Assembly (NCBI RefSeq): GCF_040712315.1
Contig: NC_134024.1
Span: forward strand, 992,001-1,056,000
Direction: 5' to 3'
Length of the DNA: 64,000 bases
Origin: Castanea sativa
Lineage: Eukaryota; Streptophyta; Magnoliopsida; Fagales; Fagaceae
The notes beneath the pieces are model-generated. The model saw only the letters and a program-made list of their open reading frames with translations. It was not told where the DNA came from and made no database searches. This document shows, piece by piece, positions 44,561-56,993 of this stretch (positions are counted from its first letter, which is position 1; each line of letters starts with the position of its first letter). The translations under genes were made by a program, and so were the position numbers.

Positions 44561-45591
44561 AATTGTATTGATTCAACTACTTTGGAAGTGACCCCACGCA
44601 ATATGTAGGACAGCCACATCAATGCACCTAGATGGAACAACATGAGATCCAAACAACAAATAAGACGATGAGAAGTTTCTAATTCCAAATCCAAATATGT
44701 AGCCATCTATTGCTAATATTCCAAATCCAAAGAAATAAATCAATATTATAGCTTTACTCTATTAACTCAACAGAGTTCACTTGTCATATAGAGATGCACA
44801 TCAGTTGTTCTAGCCATGATTTTTTCCTTAAATCAAATTGTTAAAATGAAAACAGGAAATAATGATATTTTGAAAGTTCTTTATATTGGGATCCATAAAA
44901 AGAAGTCAGAACTCAGGAACCTAATTCAACTGTTTTAGACCTAATTCAAGGAAAAACTCACCACAAAATACAAATACCAAAAAGAAAAATTTCCATAGCT
45001 TTCCAATCAACCAAACAATGGGTGGTGTGGTGTGATAAAATAGTTGCATTAGTTCTATTGTACACAACAAGAAAGCTTTGCAAATAGTTTTATCTACTTT
45101 GCTGCAATTTAACTTCACTTGGAAATAGGGGCCCAAATTTTCTTCATTCCATTTGATTTTTCAACACTTGAGTACCATGCATCTATTGCATTCTCCTATG
45201 GAAAGTTGTAAATACAATAAAAAGAGAGCAATAACAGAGAGTTCTGAATATACCATCCAACACAATTGAACAAAAATGACTACCATACAATCAGTTCCAC
45301 ATGCTTTTTCGTCGCCAGCCAGCAACGTGACAGTTTCTCCTTTTCAACAAAGTCCAAATAAATACTTCTTCGTATCCAGTATGAGGTAGCTGGCAAAAAT
45401 GAGAAAACAAATTACCAAACTAAAACGAACCTTGTCATAGAATAAAAAGAAAAGAAATTCAACGAATTTTAAAAAAGAAGAAAAGAAATATACTGCTACC
45501 AACAAGCTCCGTAAGAGGGAGAAAAGATATTGACTTACAAAAAGTCAAAGACAAGAAAGTTGATCAGCCAATTTCATCAAAGCTACCAATT

Positions 45592-48500
45592 TCAGTGGGA
45601 TTTCTCGTCCTCGCAATCAGAGTCACCTTGTTCTTGTGTACTTGAATTCCCAAGCCAATTTCCCAAACGTGGAATTAATCTTTCAATCAGATTAGGGAGT
45701 CTTATTCTCTTTGGGTGTGGTTCGTCTACATCATTAGAGGTAGCTTCTCCACTAGGTCCAGCCCCTTCCTCAGAGTCATCACGGCTTCGCTTAATTTTGG
45801 TTTCTTTTTCTGGATCCTCAAAACCATCCTCATCGTAAGGAGTGATGATGCAGCTGCTAGGCCCAGCCTTAGTTTGGTTTATTGGGTCTTCAATGTCTCG
45901 CTCGAATACAAGATGGGCCCCGCATTTTGTAACCTCCAAGCCCGGACCGGAGGTTCCAAATTTAACTTCAACTGGCTGAATCCGTTAGCGTCGACTTTAT
46001 TCAGTACTCCTTTAAAGCCCGCAAGGTATCTAGAGGGAACATATTTCAGCCAAAGCTGATACGATTCAGTCTTACCAAAACGGTTGAAAAAAATACTGGC
46101 CACTGCTGCAGATCCATTAAAGCGACATGAAAGAACTACAACATCACACTTGCGGATTACAAAAACAATGCACACAGCGATTCCCATCAATTTGTTACCT
46201 AATAAATCTGAGGGCCCTTGCAGATTCACTGAAGCCCCCACATTTTGGTGGCTAAACCATTTCGGAATTTCACTCCCAGGAATTATGACATGGTAACTAT
46301 TTCTTGGACCCTAAAACATACAATTCATGATGCTTAGAACTTCACATGAGAGAGAGAGAGGGAGAGAGGGAGAGAGACAGAGACAGACCTGGGTATTAAT
46401 GATATAATGTCTTAGCATTGTTGAAAATAGGTCACCGTATCCTTGATTCTTGATCAATTTGTCGCAATTGAGAAGATGAAAAGATGGCAGAAAATCGGAT
46501 TCTGGTCTTAATGATAATGTTTCCAACGAGGTACACTTTGTTGCATTAATATACTCAATACTTAATGGAAGCTTGGGCAACATTTGAAGATGAGTGCAAC
46601 CACTCATACAAAGCCATCTCAGCTTAGATAGTTGAATGATACTTTCAGGAAGGCAAACAAAATTATTTTCCATTAGATTTAAACGTTCTAAAGATGACAA
46701 GCACCCAAGAACATTAGGAATTGTCTGAATATTGCAATAACTTAGATCAAGTTTGGTCAAAGAGCATAAGCCTGTTAAGGAACACTCTAGCATGCCCATG
46801 GGATCTGGACTTCTTCTAGGTTGCATTAAAGGAAACCTCATGAGCTTATTAGATGATGGCCCCACGCATCCAGAGAGAGATAGTACTTTGAAATTTTTTA
46901 AGTGAACAAAGGATGAAGGTAGGCTCGTTATGGCAGTCCCACTCAAGTCTAACTCCTCCAAACCTTCAATTTTCCCCAAATTTTTTGGCAATTCATCAAG
47001 TTTTGAGCAGCCAGATAAATTGAGAGTTTTTAGAGACATCAATCTACAAATTGCAATAGGGAGGCTTTTGAGACGTTTACAACCATTCAAATCTAATCGA
47101 ATAAGCCTTTTGAGATCTCCAAGAGATGCATGTATGTTATCCAGTCTTGTACAACGTTGGAGAATCAACTGCTTAAGATTTGGGGCTCCACTAAGGTTCG
47201 GGATCTCAATCAAGTTTTGAGAGTCACTGAGGTCAATGAGTTTTAACTCATTTAGCATCTATTATGAACCAAGAAATAATTAGACAAACTCATGCCTTAA
47301 TGAAAATGAAGGAAATACAAATCAAGCATATATGAAAATCTTACCATAATTCCTTTCCATAGTTGTTTGATGTCACTACAATGCATTCTCGCTCAATAAG
47401 TTTGTTTGGTTGGAAACTAGTTGGCAGTGGATTTTAAAGGATATCCATACCAATCTATTACACGTAACTCATTAGAAAGATAATTGAGGCCTTGTGGAAG
47501 TTGAATAGGACCTCTAATGAGGTCTTGTGAAGGTTGCACATAACCAATTTTAAGAAATCTCAAATTTGTCATCTTTGAGAAGGCTTCAACACTCAAGTGT
47601 TCCTTCGCTTTAATAGGCATGTTTAGCATTATGCCTTTAACCACCTCTCGTTCCCTAGTAACCAAAAATAATGAAATTAGAAAAAATTTAGAAGAATTTG
47701 AAAGAACATATATACCTTTCTAAATTCAAGTTTAAACTTGTCAACTTACAGCATTACTTGTCAATACATGCAGGACATCCTCATAACTCCATAACCTACT
47801 ACGTCTACTAGGCTCTTCAGGGAATTCACGACGAACAATTTCTTGACCCATTTCTTGTAGCAAATCATGCATCCACAAAGTTCCATATTCTTTAATGGTT
47901 ATGAGAGATCTATCTACAAGAAAACCAATATTGTAGGTTGGACAGAAACCAAAGCTTTGAAGTATATCTATTATGCCATCCTTGTACGCTCCTTTAAAAA
48001 AACATGCAATATCCAAAAATAAGTCTTTTTGCATTTTTGTTAGCCCATCAAAACTTATTTTAAGAATATTAAAAATTTTGTTATCGTGTTCCTTTTTTAG
48101 TTTTTCAAGGGCACCTTCCCATTCATCTATTCTTTTTCCAAATAACAAAGAACCTAAAACATCAAAAGCTAAGCGAAGGCCGATTGCTTACTTCACAAAA
48201 TGCTTAGACAAATTCACATAATTTTCTTCAGATGAGGTTTCTTGAAAGCCTTCCAACTAAAAAGTTTCAAAGCTTCGTCATCGTTCAACTCTTTAGCTTC
48301 ATATATATGTTTCATTCCATGCCTTCTCAACAAATGTCTATCTCTACTAGTTACAATGATTATACTCCCTACACCAAACCAATCATCTTTCCCAGCCTAA
48401 TGCTTTTAGCCGTTCTTCTTCATTCACATCATCAAGAACAATAAGAACCTTCTTATAGCGGAGTCGCTTCCTTATAACATTGATTCCCTAATAAAAATTC

Positions 48501-49643
48501 GATATATTATTTTGGGTAATCAAGAGGATAGTAGAAAGAAGTCAAGCTTCGTAAAGAAACTAGACGTTGATTTTCAGATTCTTCTCTAATATTATCAATA
48601 AAGCTACTACCTTCAAAGTCATGAAAAATTTTATTATAAATTTCTCGAGCAAGAGTTGTTTTGCCAACTCCACCTATACCACAAATCCCAATAAAACGGA
48701 CACAATCTAACCTTTCACCCAAACATAAATCCAGCATTTCCTGCACACGAGATTCCATTCCAACAAGGTGCTCGGAAACACTTGGGACTTCACGATCCAA
48801 CTCTTTATTTATCCTCTGAATGATTTCATCGATAACTGTTGATTCAGGCCTGCAAAACATATATCAAAACATTAATTTTGATGCAGAGCTAGATACATTA
48901 ATTTAGGGATAAAACATTCATCAAAAGTAAAATCTTAGCTTTGTTCAGTAGCAAAAGGGGAACTCATATGTGGTACAAATTATGCATACAATGTTTTTCA
49001 ACTTAAGTAAAATTCAAGCTTATAACTTTTTTTCCTAGGTTTGTAATATACAGGAGACAATGAAAGTTGTCATGTGGCCAAATAAAGAAAGTAGCGAAAA
49101 ATAGTAAAAGAACAAAAAACAAAAACAAATTCCTACTCATCCCGTAAATCCCATCCAGAGATACAAGCAACTTCCGTCACAGCATCTTTCCAAGTTTGCA
49201 CATTCTCAGTGTTATCAATGAGATGTTTTGCAAAGGCATCCTCAAAAGTCCCCCTCAGTTTGCGCACATCACTAGGGTCCACATCATGGAAAACAGGCAG
49301 AACTATCAGCTTCTTCTTGCCCATGCACTCGTAGACCTTTGCTAGTTCAGTCAAGCACCAACTCGATGAAGCATATTCTCTAGAGAAAATAACGACAGCA
49401 TTCTTTGATTCTTCTATTGCTTTCAAGAGTTCTGGTTTAATGAATGCTCCTCGCTCGAGACTTTCATCGTCCCTAAATGTGGTTATGCCATTCCGTTCCA
49501 ATGCTTTGTATAGATGGCTTTGTAAAATTTTTGCGGGTGTCGAAGCCTCTGAAACTGAGAAAGACATCATATTCGTATGTCCATCTAGGCGTAGAAGTAG
49601 AAGAAGAAGGAAAAGATGAGGAGGAGGCGTTTTCAGTGCCCAT
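45592..49643 (-). pseudogene. TNL-B: full-length TIR-NBS-LRR-PL gene with multiple lesions
   Basis: Exon 1, TIR, 49643-49136: starts MGTENASSSS, YEYDVFLSFRG; one extra base near 49519-49521 shifts frame after RKNFT, then SSSWCLTELAK keeps the catalytic Glu. Exon 2, NB-ARC, 48849-47750: P-loop GICGIGGVGKTTLA, then frame lost after about 48540; LIVLDDVN and SIIIVTSRD survive in shifted frames; a stop replaces the residue before AIGL; GLPLA reads GLRLA; WMHDLLQEMGQEIV (MHD) is intact. Exon 3, 47655-47345: NELRVIDWYGYPLKS, then TAG and a shift. Exon 4, 47258-46389: 290 residues of uninterrupted LRRs (LDLSGTAITSLP, etc.). Exon 5, 46310-45592: PL/C-JID start SYHVIIPGSEIPKWFS, shifted near 45950, ending EDEKSH. 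Layout is a standard five-exon TNL. Not translatable as one protein. Confidence 0.92.
46389..47258 (-). CDS. Intact LRR exon of TNL-B
   Basis: The longest uninterrupted TNL frame here. It has about ten leucine-rich repeats of the form LxxLxLSGCxxLxxLP, then a C-terminal island CNIQTIPNVLGCLSSLERL, and ends ..YIINTQ at the GTCTG donor, in phase 0 with exon 5. In TNLs this surface often contacts the effector. The rest of the gene is broken, so this exon is listed as coding-type sequence, not as a working gene. Confidence 0.8.
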
Positions 49644-50145
49644 CAATTTGCGATCGGAAAAATACTAAAGATATGTATTAAGAAAATTATTCAACTAGTA
49701 AGAATTAACACATGAAAGGAAAATAAATTGGGGAAGAAGAAAGCAGAGCACTGGATGGAGTGTTTGTAAGTGACAGACAGAGCACTGGTGCCGTCTACTT
49801 GCAATTACGTGCTCACAGATAGGAGAAAATTTCTGTCGGAGATCGGAGATCAAAGCTCACAGATCGGAGCTCTCTCTATTTGACGTTGACCACAGTGGAT
49901 CGGAGTACGTTGGCACAGTTGATTTGGGTTGTCTGTGAAGGAGTAGAACCGGGTTGATAGGAAGAGAGAGAGAGAGAGAGGAAGAAAATTCAGTGCGAAG
50001 AGAGGACGAGAGAGATAAAAAAGAATTAAGCAAAGCAGAAAAGAGAGACACGGGAAATTTCCCATGTGAGTCAAAGCAGCGTACATGTAAATATAGTGCG
50101 TGTCACCAAGGAAACATCGTAGCAATGAAGTAAGAAAAAGACTAG
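49644..50145 (-). promoter_or_regulatory. TNL-B upstream region with (AG)n
   Basis: About 500 bp before the TNL-B start. Contains a (GA)n run (about 49962-49981) and C/T-rich stretches on the minus strand, as often seen in plant 5' leaders. No clear TATA box. Confidence 0.4.
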
Positions 50146-51209
50146 GGCCCGTTTAGCATGGCAACCCTTTTTGCTTGAGAAATAATATTACACTTATTTT
50201 CTTACACTTTCTCACCATATATTTTCATACAACAGAATTCATACATATTTTTAAACAACAGAACACGAAGAAGTCCAAATTTATTAGAATAAAATTCCTC
50301 GTGTAAAGTAATGGTGGCTCGTTGCTGAAGTTAGGTAAGAAACTAACGCAGCCTCATCTTCCAGGTATCTTCCTACTCCAACAACTACTTAAATAAAACA
50401 TAATATAATATATAACATCATAAGATTTAAATAATTTCTAAGAAATCTAGAAGATTTTAATGGTAAAATAGAGTAATTTTAAATAAGGCTATAAGTAAAT
50501 TTAGCAAAATGCAAGTCAACTAGTCAAGCACTCAAGCTAAAGTGTCCCTCCCTTCCCATCTTCTCGTTAAAAAAAAGAAAGGGCTTGACTACTTGAGTTT
50601 TATGCAATTTCCTTATGAGACAAAGCAATGTATGTGTAAAGTTGAAGTGGGTGTCTTTTTTTTTAAGAACGAAGAATTATGGTAGCAATGAAGTAGGAAA
50701 AGACAAAGAAGGCCTTCCAAACCTATCTTAAAATCTTAGTAACAATTACCCTAAAATATACCGATTGGATTTTGTTACTAGTTAGAGAAAGTGTGAATTA
50801 TTATTTTGTGGGTGAGTTTGTTGCTCTTTTAAAATATAACTCCTACCTTTTATATATTGAACTTTGTTCTTCTTCAAATAAAATTAACTTGAATGTGATT
50901 ATGTAAACATGGTGCTTTCACTTAAGTCTTGACATTGTGGTCAAATGAATTGTTTCTAAACCTATTCTTTAGCTTTTGGTCTGCTCAATTAATCACTTTT
51001 TAATGAATATTTGCTATTTTGCTTATAGAAAAAAAAAAAAAAAAAAAAAAAAAGGTATGCCATTACTTGGAAATTTCTAAGAGGATAAGTTACAACGAAA
51101 AACCGATATAACAAATAGACCAAATAAATTGCAGGACATAGTCGGGCTTTTGGCCTAACCATTACCAGCTGCCTGAACATCATATCTTGGTTATCAATGC
51201 AGTTCTAGA

Positions 51210-51218
<9 letters not shown>

Positions 51219-51240
<22 letters not shown>

Positions 51241-51242
51241 TA
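51219..51242. repeat. (TA)n microsatellite
   Basis: About 12 TA units. A 28-A run lies upstream (51028-51055). Confidence 0.85.
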
Positions 51243-51983
51243 AATATAAATTAGATAATAATTATAGAGTGTTGTGAAAATATTATAGACAAAATACGTT
51301 TCATATAAAATTTGTAATGTGAGATGTGGGGACGCTAGAGAACGTATATAAATTGTGTTTAACGGTTCAACAAAGGAATTTGCAAGATAACTAGAAAAAC
51401 TTGAGGCAAATATCTTTCTTTATTCTTCAGAGGGACTCAAGATGCAACATTAATCCACACTCACATGCACAATAAGCTCACGCATAGTTAATCATTATAG
51501 TATAGGATGCAACTATGTTCTTTAAATTTTAAGAAAATTTCTTGAAAACCTTAACTCGTCTATACAACCCTCGTAATAATTGCCTAGCGCTCATGGGCCT
51601 TGTTTTAATGATAACCTTCATGTGAACAAGGTTTTGTGTGGCACATTTGAAGCTATATTCCAAGTCTAATTGAGTAATTGCCAGATACATTACTTTAGAG
51701 ACAATAAAATATTCAGCAAACATACCATCTGAGCTTCGTTCAGTAAAAAAAAAAAAAGGAACTCTACAAGTGTATAGTATGTACGTGGTACAAACAATAT
51801 ATGCATGCGATGTTGTTCAACTAAAGCCCAATTCGAGCTTATAATTTCCTAGATTTGTCATATACAGGAGGCTAAGTAAAAGAAAGATGTCATGTGGAAA
51901 AGTAAAGAAAGTAACGATAAGAAAATCCAGGAATTAAAAAAGAAAAATAAAAACCATCATTCGAAAAGAAAAGAAAAGAAATT

Positions 51984-52503
51984 CTTACTTATCCTTTAGA
52001 TGCCATCCAGAGAGACTGGCAACTTCTGTCAAGGCTGCTCTCCAAGTCTTCACATCATCATCTTTGAATCGATTTTCATGTTTTGCAAAAGCTTCCGCGA
52101 AAGACCCTTTCTGATACCTGACATCGCTAGGATCCACATAGTGGAACACAGGAAGGACTGTTAGCTTCTTCTTGTCCATGCACTCGACGATCTTTGCTAG
52201 TTCGATCAAACACCAACTGGACGAAGCGTATTGTTTGGATAGAACGACAACAGCGATTTTCGATTCATCTATTGCTCTCAGGAGCCCTGAGTTAATCTCT
52301 GTTCCTTGCTCGAGCCTCTCATCGTCCCTAAATGTGGATATGCCTACTTGCTTCAACCTATAGTATAGATGGTCTGTGAAATTGTTGCGGGTGTCGGTGC
52401 CTCTGAAACTGAGAAACACATCGTGTTCGTATATGCATCCAGGAGTAGAAGAAGGAGGAACAGATGAGGAGGAGGATGCGTTTTCTGTGGTCAGAAAAGC
52501 CAT
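51984..52503 (-). CDS. Orphan TIR exon, intact; could encode a TIR-only protein
   Basis: From ATG at 52503 the frame reads MAFLTTENASSSSS, EHDVFLSFRGTDTRNNFTDH, ISTFRDDERLEQG, SSSWCLIELAKIVEC (catalytic Glu present), KLTVLPVFHYVDPSDVR, FKDDDVKTWRAALTEV and SGWHLKDK, then TAA. This is a complete TIR domain of about 172 residues with no lesion. An ATG upstream in frame (52569) would add a leader that does not look like TIR; 52503 matches the other TNL starts. The exon ends AA|GTAAG, so spliced it would join a downstream NB-ARC exon, but none exists before TNL-B's own TIR exon. Left unspliced, the TAA inside the donor gives a TIR-only protein. TIR-only proteins are known NADases in plants. Expression is unknown. 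Confidence 0.75.
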
Positions 52504-52927
52504 CGGAAATATGCTAGAGCTATGTATTAAAAATATATTAAAATAATTTTTTTGAAGAATGTAACACACAAAAGAAAATATAAATAAAGGAAGAGGAAAG
52601 CAAATTTGAGTCGGATTTTAATTTCAAGAAGTGGAAAAGAAAAAAGGAGATGGATATACGGGCTTGAAAAGTGAGTTCACAGATTTTTTACGAAATTGCA
52701 GAGAAAACTGAAAAGCTCCAAAATTTTCTTTTGAATTAACGCTGGATTCCTGAATGAGTTACAATAAAAATGAGTGGAGCGTTTGGAAGTGACAGAATGC
52801 TTGAGAGGGACAGGCATTTATACATCAATAATTAATAAAGTGATCTCCGCGTAGTTGTAGTCGTGACATCAATGGTATCTGGGCTTATTTTCGCATGGCT
52901 GTAATAAGTAATTCTCTTCGAAGTTCT
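52504..52927 (-). promoter_or_regulatory. 5' region of the orphan TIR exon
   Basis: Includes CTTGAGAGGGACAGGCATTTATACATC at about 52800 (TTTATA on the plus strand) and a purine-rich leader. Possibly the promoter; no firm TATA assignment. Confidence 0.35.
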
Positions 52928-53302
52928 TTAGTCAAAGCATCGTATGTGTAAAGTTGGAAATTTGGAATCCCTGTCCTCGCCTCTGACACCGAGGAACCAT
53001 CCTAGCAATGCAGTGGCAAATCACGAGGAAGCCCTTGCAAAACATATCTTAAATTTGTACTATCATTTAAAATATATATGCCAACTGAATTTTGTCACAC
53101 CATTATAAATTTTACTACTATATAAGTTTATTAATTAGAAGAAAAAAAATTTAGAAATATTATTCTTGTAATTTTTTGCTCTGTTCATAACGTTGTTCTT
53201 CTTTTAAATAAACTTTGACAATCACAATTTTAGAATGTAATAATGTGTTAAATTATTGATAATGTTAAAATTAAATTTACTCATTTTTTTTAAAATAAAA
53301 AT

Positions 53303-55600
53303 ATATAACATCATAAGATTTAAAAATTTTCTAAGAAATCTAGAAGATTTTAATGGTAAAATAGAGTAATTTTAAATAAGGCTATAAGTGAACTTAGCAA
53401 AATGCAAGTCAAGCACTCAAAGCTAAAGTGTCCCTCTCCCTTCCCATCTTCTCCTTAAAAAAGAAACGCCTTGACTACTTGAGTTTTATGCAATTTCCTT
53501 CTGAGTTAAAGCAGCGTACGTGTAAAGTTGAAGTGGAAGTCTTCTTTTTTAACAACGAAGAATTATTGTAGCAATGAAGTTGGAAGGCCTTGCAAACACA
53601 TCTTAAAATCTCAGTAACAATTATTCTAATATATACCGATTGAATTTTGTTACCAGTAAGGGAAAGTGTGAAACTATTGTGAATTATTGTTGTGTCGGTG
53701 AGTTTGTTGCTCTTTTAAATAAGCATTTACCATCACAATATTAGAATTTGATAGTATGTTAAATAATTACAATAATGCGTTAAAATTCACTCTATCCATT
53801 TAAAATAGATTGCTAAGATTTTTAAGATTTGATGGTTAACTAAGAAAGCTATAAAAAAAAAAAAATCAATAGTAAAAAGGAGTTATAAAGGAGCAAATTG
53901 GAGTATAAATAAGTATTTCTTTCCTCAAATTTGTAGCCATGATGGTATGAAAAGCAAGTATAGTTATGTGGAAACAATAATGCACATAACTTCGAAATTT
54001 CCAAAAAGTATCCTAATGCTAATGCGTTTTGTTACAAGTTTCCTTTTCTTTTTGAAGTCAAGTCAACAAACCAGTTGTAGCCAAAAAAAAAAAAAAAAAG
54101 TCAACAAACCAGTGCTCCATTCCATTAAATTACCATTTACATGATTCTCAAATAAAAAAATAAATAATACCATTTACATTTTTTTTATTACTAAAACCAT
54201 TTACATACATAAAGTTTAGTCACTTATCATATATCCCTTAATCTTTAAATACTTAATTTGGACTAAGAACATTATGTAGTATTTTATTTGAACTTTCTTC
54301 CCATGCTCAACGTTGATAAATAAGTAAAGTACCAATTAAACTCAAAATGATGTGATTGTAAGTTGTAACATGCTAACACTAGTCATTTTGAACACATGGG
54401 AAAAAAAAAATTTAATCAAGATTAGTATTATTATTGAAGATTTTGCAAAATGAGTACGTGAATATTGAGGAAAATGATCTTTCTTTATTCATTGGAAAGA
54501 CTCAAGGTGCAACATCAATCCGCACTCACATGCTCAATAGGCTCGTGTAGTTAATCTTTCTCATATAGGATGTGACTACATATGTTTTTTAAAGGTAATA
54601 ATTTTTTCAAAAAAATTCGTATACGGCTCTTATAATAATTGCCTAGCACTCATGGCCTCGTTTTGCCAGTGTCTTTCACGTGAACAAGGTTTGATGTGGC
54701 AATGTGGCATGTCAAAAGCTATTTTCATAGCCTAATTGAGCAATTGCTTGAAAGATAATGGTGGATGGTATTCATTTTTGTTTTAACGGTGACTCTTGAG
54801 AACAAGGTTTGATGTGGCACATAAAAAACTATATTTCTATTCTAATTTAGTAATTTCCTAGAAAATAATAGTTTGTGGTATTTGTTTATAGAAAATAATA
54901 TATTAAATCTTTCTAAAGGCTGGATAAAGCTTTCTTATTCTCATCACTCTTTACTTATTTTATGGTTCCTTTAGAAGTCAAGTCAAAAAGACATGCCTTT
55001 ATTTGCTGTCCACCACCGACCCTTCCACCCTCCCTAGTCCCTACCTTCAAAAGAAAAGAAAAAATGGAAACTCGGTTATCAAGGTGCTAAAGTGGAAAAC
55101 AACGACAAATGCAACGATCAAATGAGAAAGTATTGTATGAGATGGTATTAATGTTTCAATAACATGTAAGTCTCATGTATATAGAACTTACATGTCATCA
55201 AGACATAGGTTTTAGTCAAAGCAGCGTATGTGTAAAGTTAGAGTCCCTGTCCTCGCCTCTAACACCGAGGGACCATCCTAGCAATGCAGTGGGAAATCAC
55301 GAGGAAGCCCTTGCAAAACATATCTTAAATTTGTACTATCATCCCTTAAAATATATATGCCAACTGAATTTTGTCACACCATTATAAATTTTACTACTAT
55401 ATAAGTTTATTGATTAGAAGAAAAAAAATTTAGAAATATTATTCTTGTAATTTTTTGTTCTTTTTTTTTTTTTTTATGAGGTAATTTTTTGTTCTGTTCA
55501 TAACTTTATTCTTCTTTTAAATAAACTTTGACCATCACAATTTTAGAATGTTATAATGTGTTAAATTATTGATAATGTTAAAATTAAATTATAATTGTAA
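53303..55600. repeat. Tandem unit 2 (TIR exon lost)
   Basis: Carries the same three blocks as unit 1 but passes directly from block 2 to block 3. The TIR exon and its immediate flanks (about 51740-52927 in unit 1) are missing. The break lies between 54760 and 55213. A small extra duplication (GAACAAGGTTTGATGTGGCA, 54684 and 54804) lies near the break. Confidence 0.75.
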
Positions 55601-56164
55601 CTTTTTTGGTAATATAAATAGTTATTCACAATATAAATTATTTATAATTTTTATTCTAATTTTATAAGTTTATAAACGAAAATTTTTCTATCTAAATAAC
55701 TCAAATACTATAATTTCAACTATAATTTAATTGTTAAATATTAGTATAGATTTGTGAAGGAATAAAAACTTTTAGTTGCAATGTTTAATATATATATAGA
55801 AAAATAATAAGTTAATCAACCAAGCTTTGTGAACAAATTTAAGCTTGTTTAACAAGAAAATGATCCAAGCCGAAACATTGAATCTACTTTGTTGATAAGC
55901 TCGAGATTGACTTGTATTCGAAATAAAATTAAACTAACAATTTTGAATTTTTAATATTTGTACCATAAAATTTTTTTGGTTCTTCTTCGTTCACAACCCT
56001 ACATAGACATAATTAACAATTTATACATAAAACATGACCGTAAGAAGGTTAAGTCTATTTGTTATTACATTCAAAACTTCAAAAAATTGTGTATTTGGCA
56101 AAAAAAATCACATAAGAATTTCCAATTTTGTGTGTGTATATACATAATAAACATATAATTTCAT
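55601..56164. other. Intergenic, AT-rich, no gene
   Basis: Contains a piece of the dispersed GCTCGAG/CAAGCTTG repeat (55830-55930). No coding motif. Confidence 0.45.
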
Positions 56165-56720
56165 TTTATTGCCAGATTGAGTTTTACTTCTCTCTGTAGG
56201 CTGCGTTAGTTTCCTATCTAACGTAACCAATGAACAACATTCCTCCACACGGAATTCAATTCCAATAGGTTTTTCGATTGTATTGCTATTCACTTTAATT
56301 TCTACCGGTCTTTACTTGTTACCTATAGTCTATTTGCAGGGCTTCCTCGTCTTTTCTTACATCATTGCTCCGATATTTCCCTGGTGTCAGAGGCGAGGAT
56401 ACCCCCTTCGTCTTTATTTACAGTTTTCACGTACTCTGCTTTGGATAGTAATTCCCTTCCAAGTATATATATACTTGGAAGTTAATATGAAAATTCAATA
56501 AGAACCCATATACATATATATACACACACACATATATATATATATATGCCCTTTCAATAATTCTAAGTCTTTTTTATTTTTTGGTTGCTAAATTCAATAA
56601 TTCTAAGTCTTATTTTACCGGGAAGATACCTGGAAGATAAGAGGCCACTTGCAAAATGATTGATTAATGTCGAAAAAATTGAATACTTGACACGTGAATG
56701 CTGTACCTTCCGTCTCACTT
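56165..56720 (-). repeat. TNL 5'-flank repeat, inverted copy
   Basis: Reverse complement contains GGAATTCCGTGTGGAGGAATG, AACTAACGCAGCCTAC, CCGGGAAGATACCTGGAAGATAAGAGGCCACTTGC on the plus strand. Matches 5428-5830. No TIR exon attached. Confidence 0.6.
56515..56548. repeat. Mixed (TA)/(CA) microsatellite
   Basis: Short TA and CA runs, visible directly. Confidence 0.8.
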
Positions 56721-56993
56721 TTTTTCTTTTGGTTAGTCAAGACAGAAATCACTGATCAATGTATGACTATTCGATATAACTTTTGAAAAAAAATGTAACA
56801 TATCAATTATCATGCTACCTTTTGAATTTGAGCTCATGTGCACATTATTTAGGACAGTTGTCATTGCCCATTCACATTTTGTCGTTTTATTGGTATGTTT
56901 GGAATAGTGTATTTGATTTGATTTGATTTGATTTTTTGGAGATATTTCATATCAGTTATGGTGGCAGATTTAAATGTAGTTGATAAAATAATA

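Larger units (their letters stand above)
40950..45560 (-). repeat. Duplicated unit U3
   Basis: Collinear with U1 from the RRM2 exon edge to the block near 45130. Compared with U1 it has a LINE piece (42890-43250) replacing the RRM1-end exon, and it lacks both DCL4 exons (only the flanking ATAAGACGATGAGAAGTTTCTAATTCC near 44663 remains). Confidence 0.7.
50411..53280. repeat. Tandem unit 1 of the TIR region (keeps the TIR exon)
   Basis: Three blocks align by eye with unit 2: 50411-50835 with 53303-53720; 51405-51730 with 54475-54760; 52928-53280 with 55213-55600. The TIR exon 51990-52503 lies between the second and third blocks here. Confidence 0.8.

Noticed and set aside
45715..46296. Plus-strand frames over the TNL-B 3' exon
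   Set aside because: Antisense of the PL/C-terminal exon, no independent motif.
46930..47220. Plus-strand 96-residue frame
   Set aside because: Antisense of the TNL-B LRR exon.
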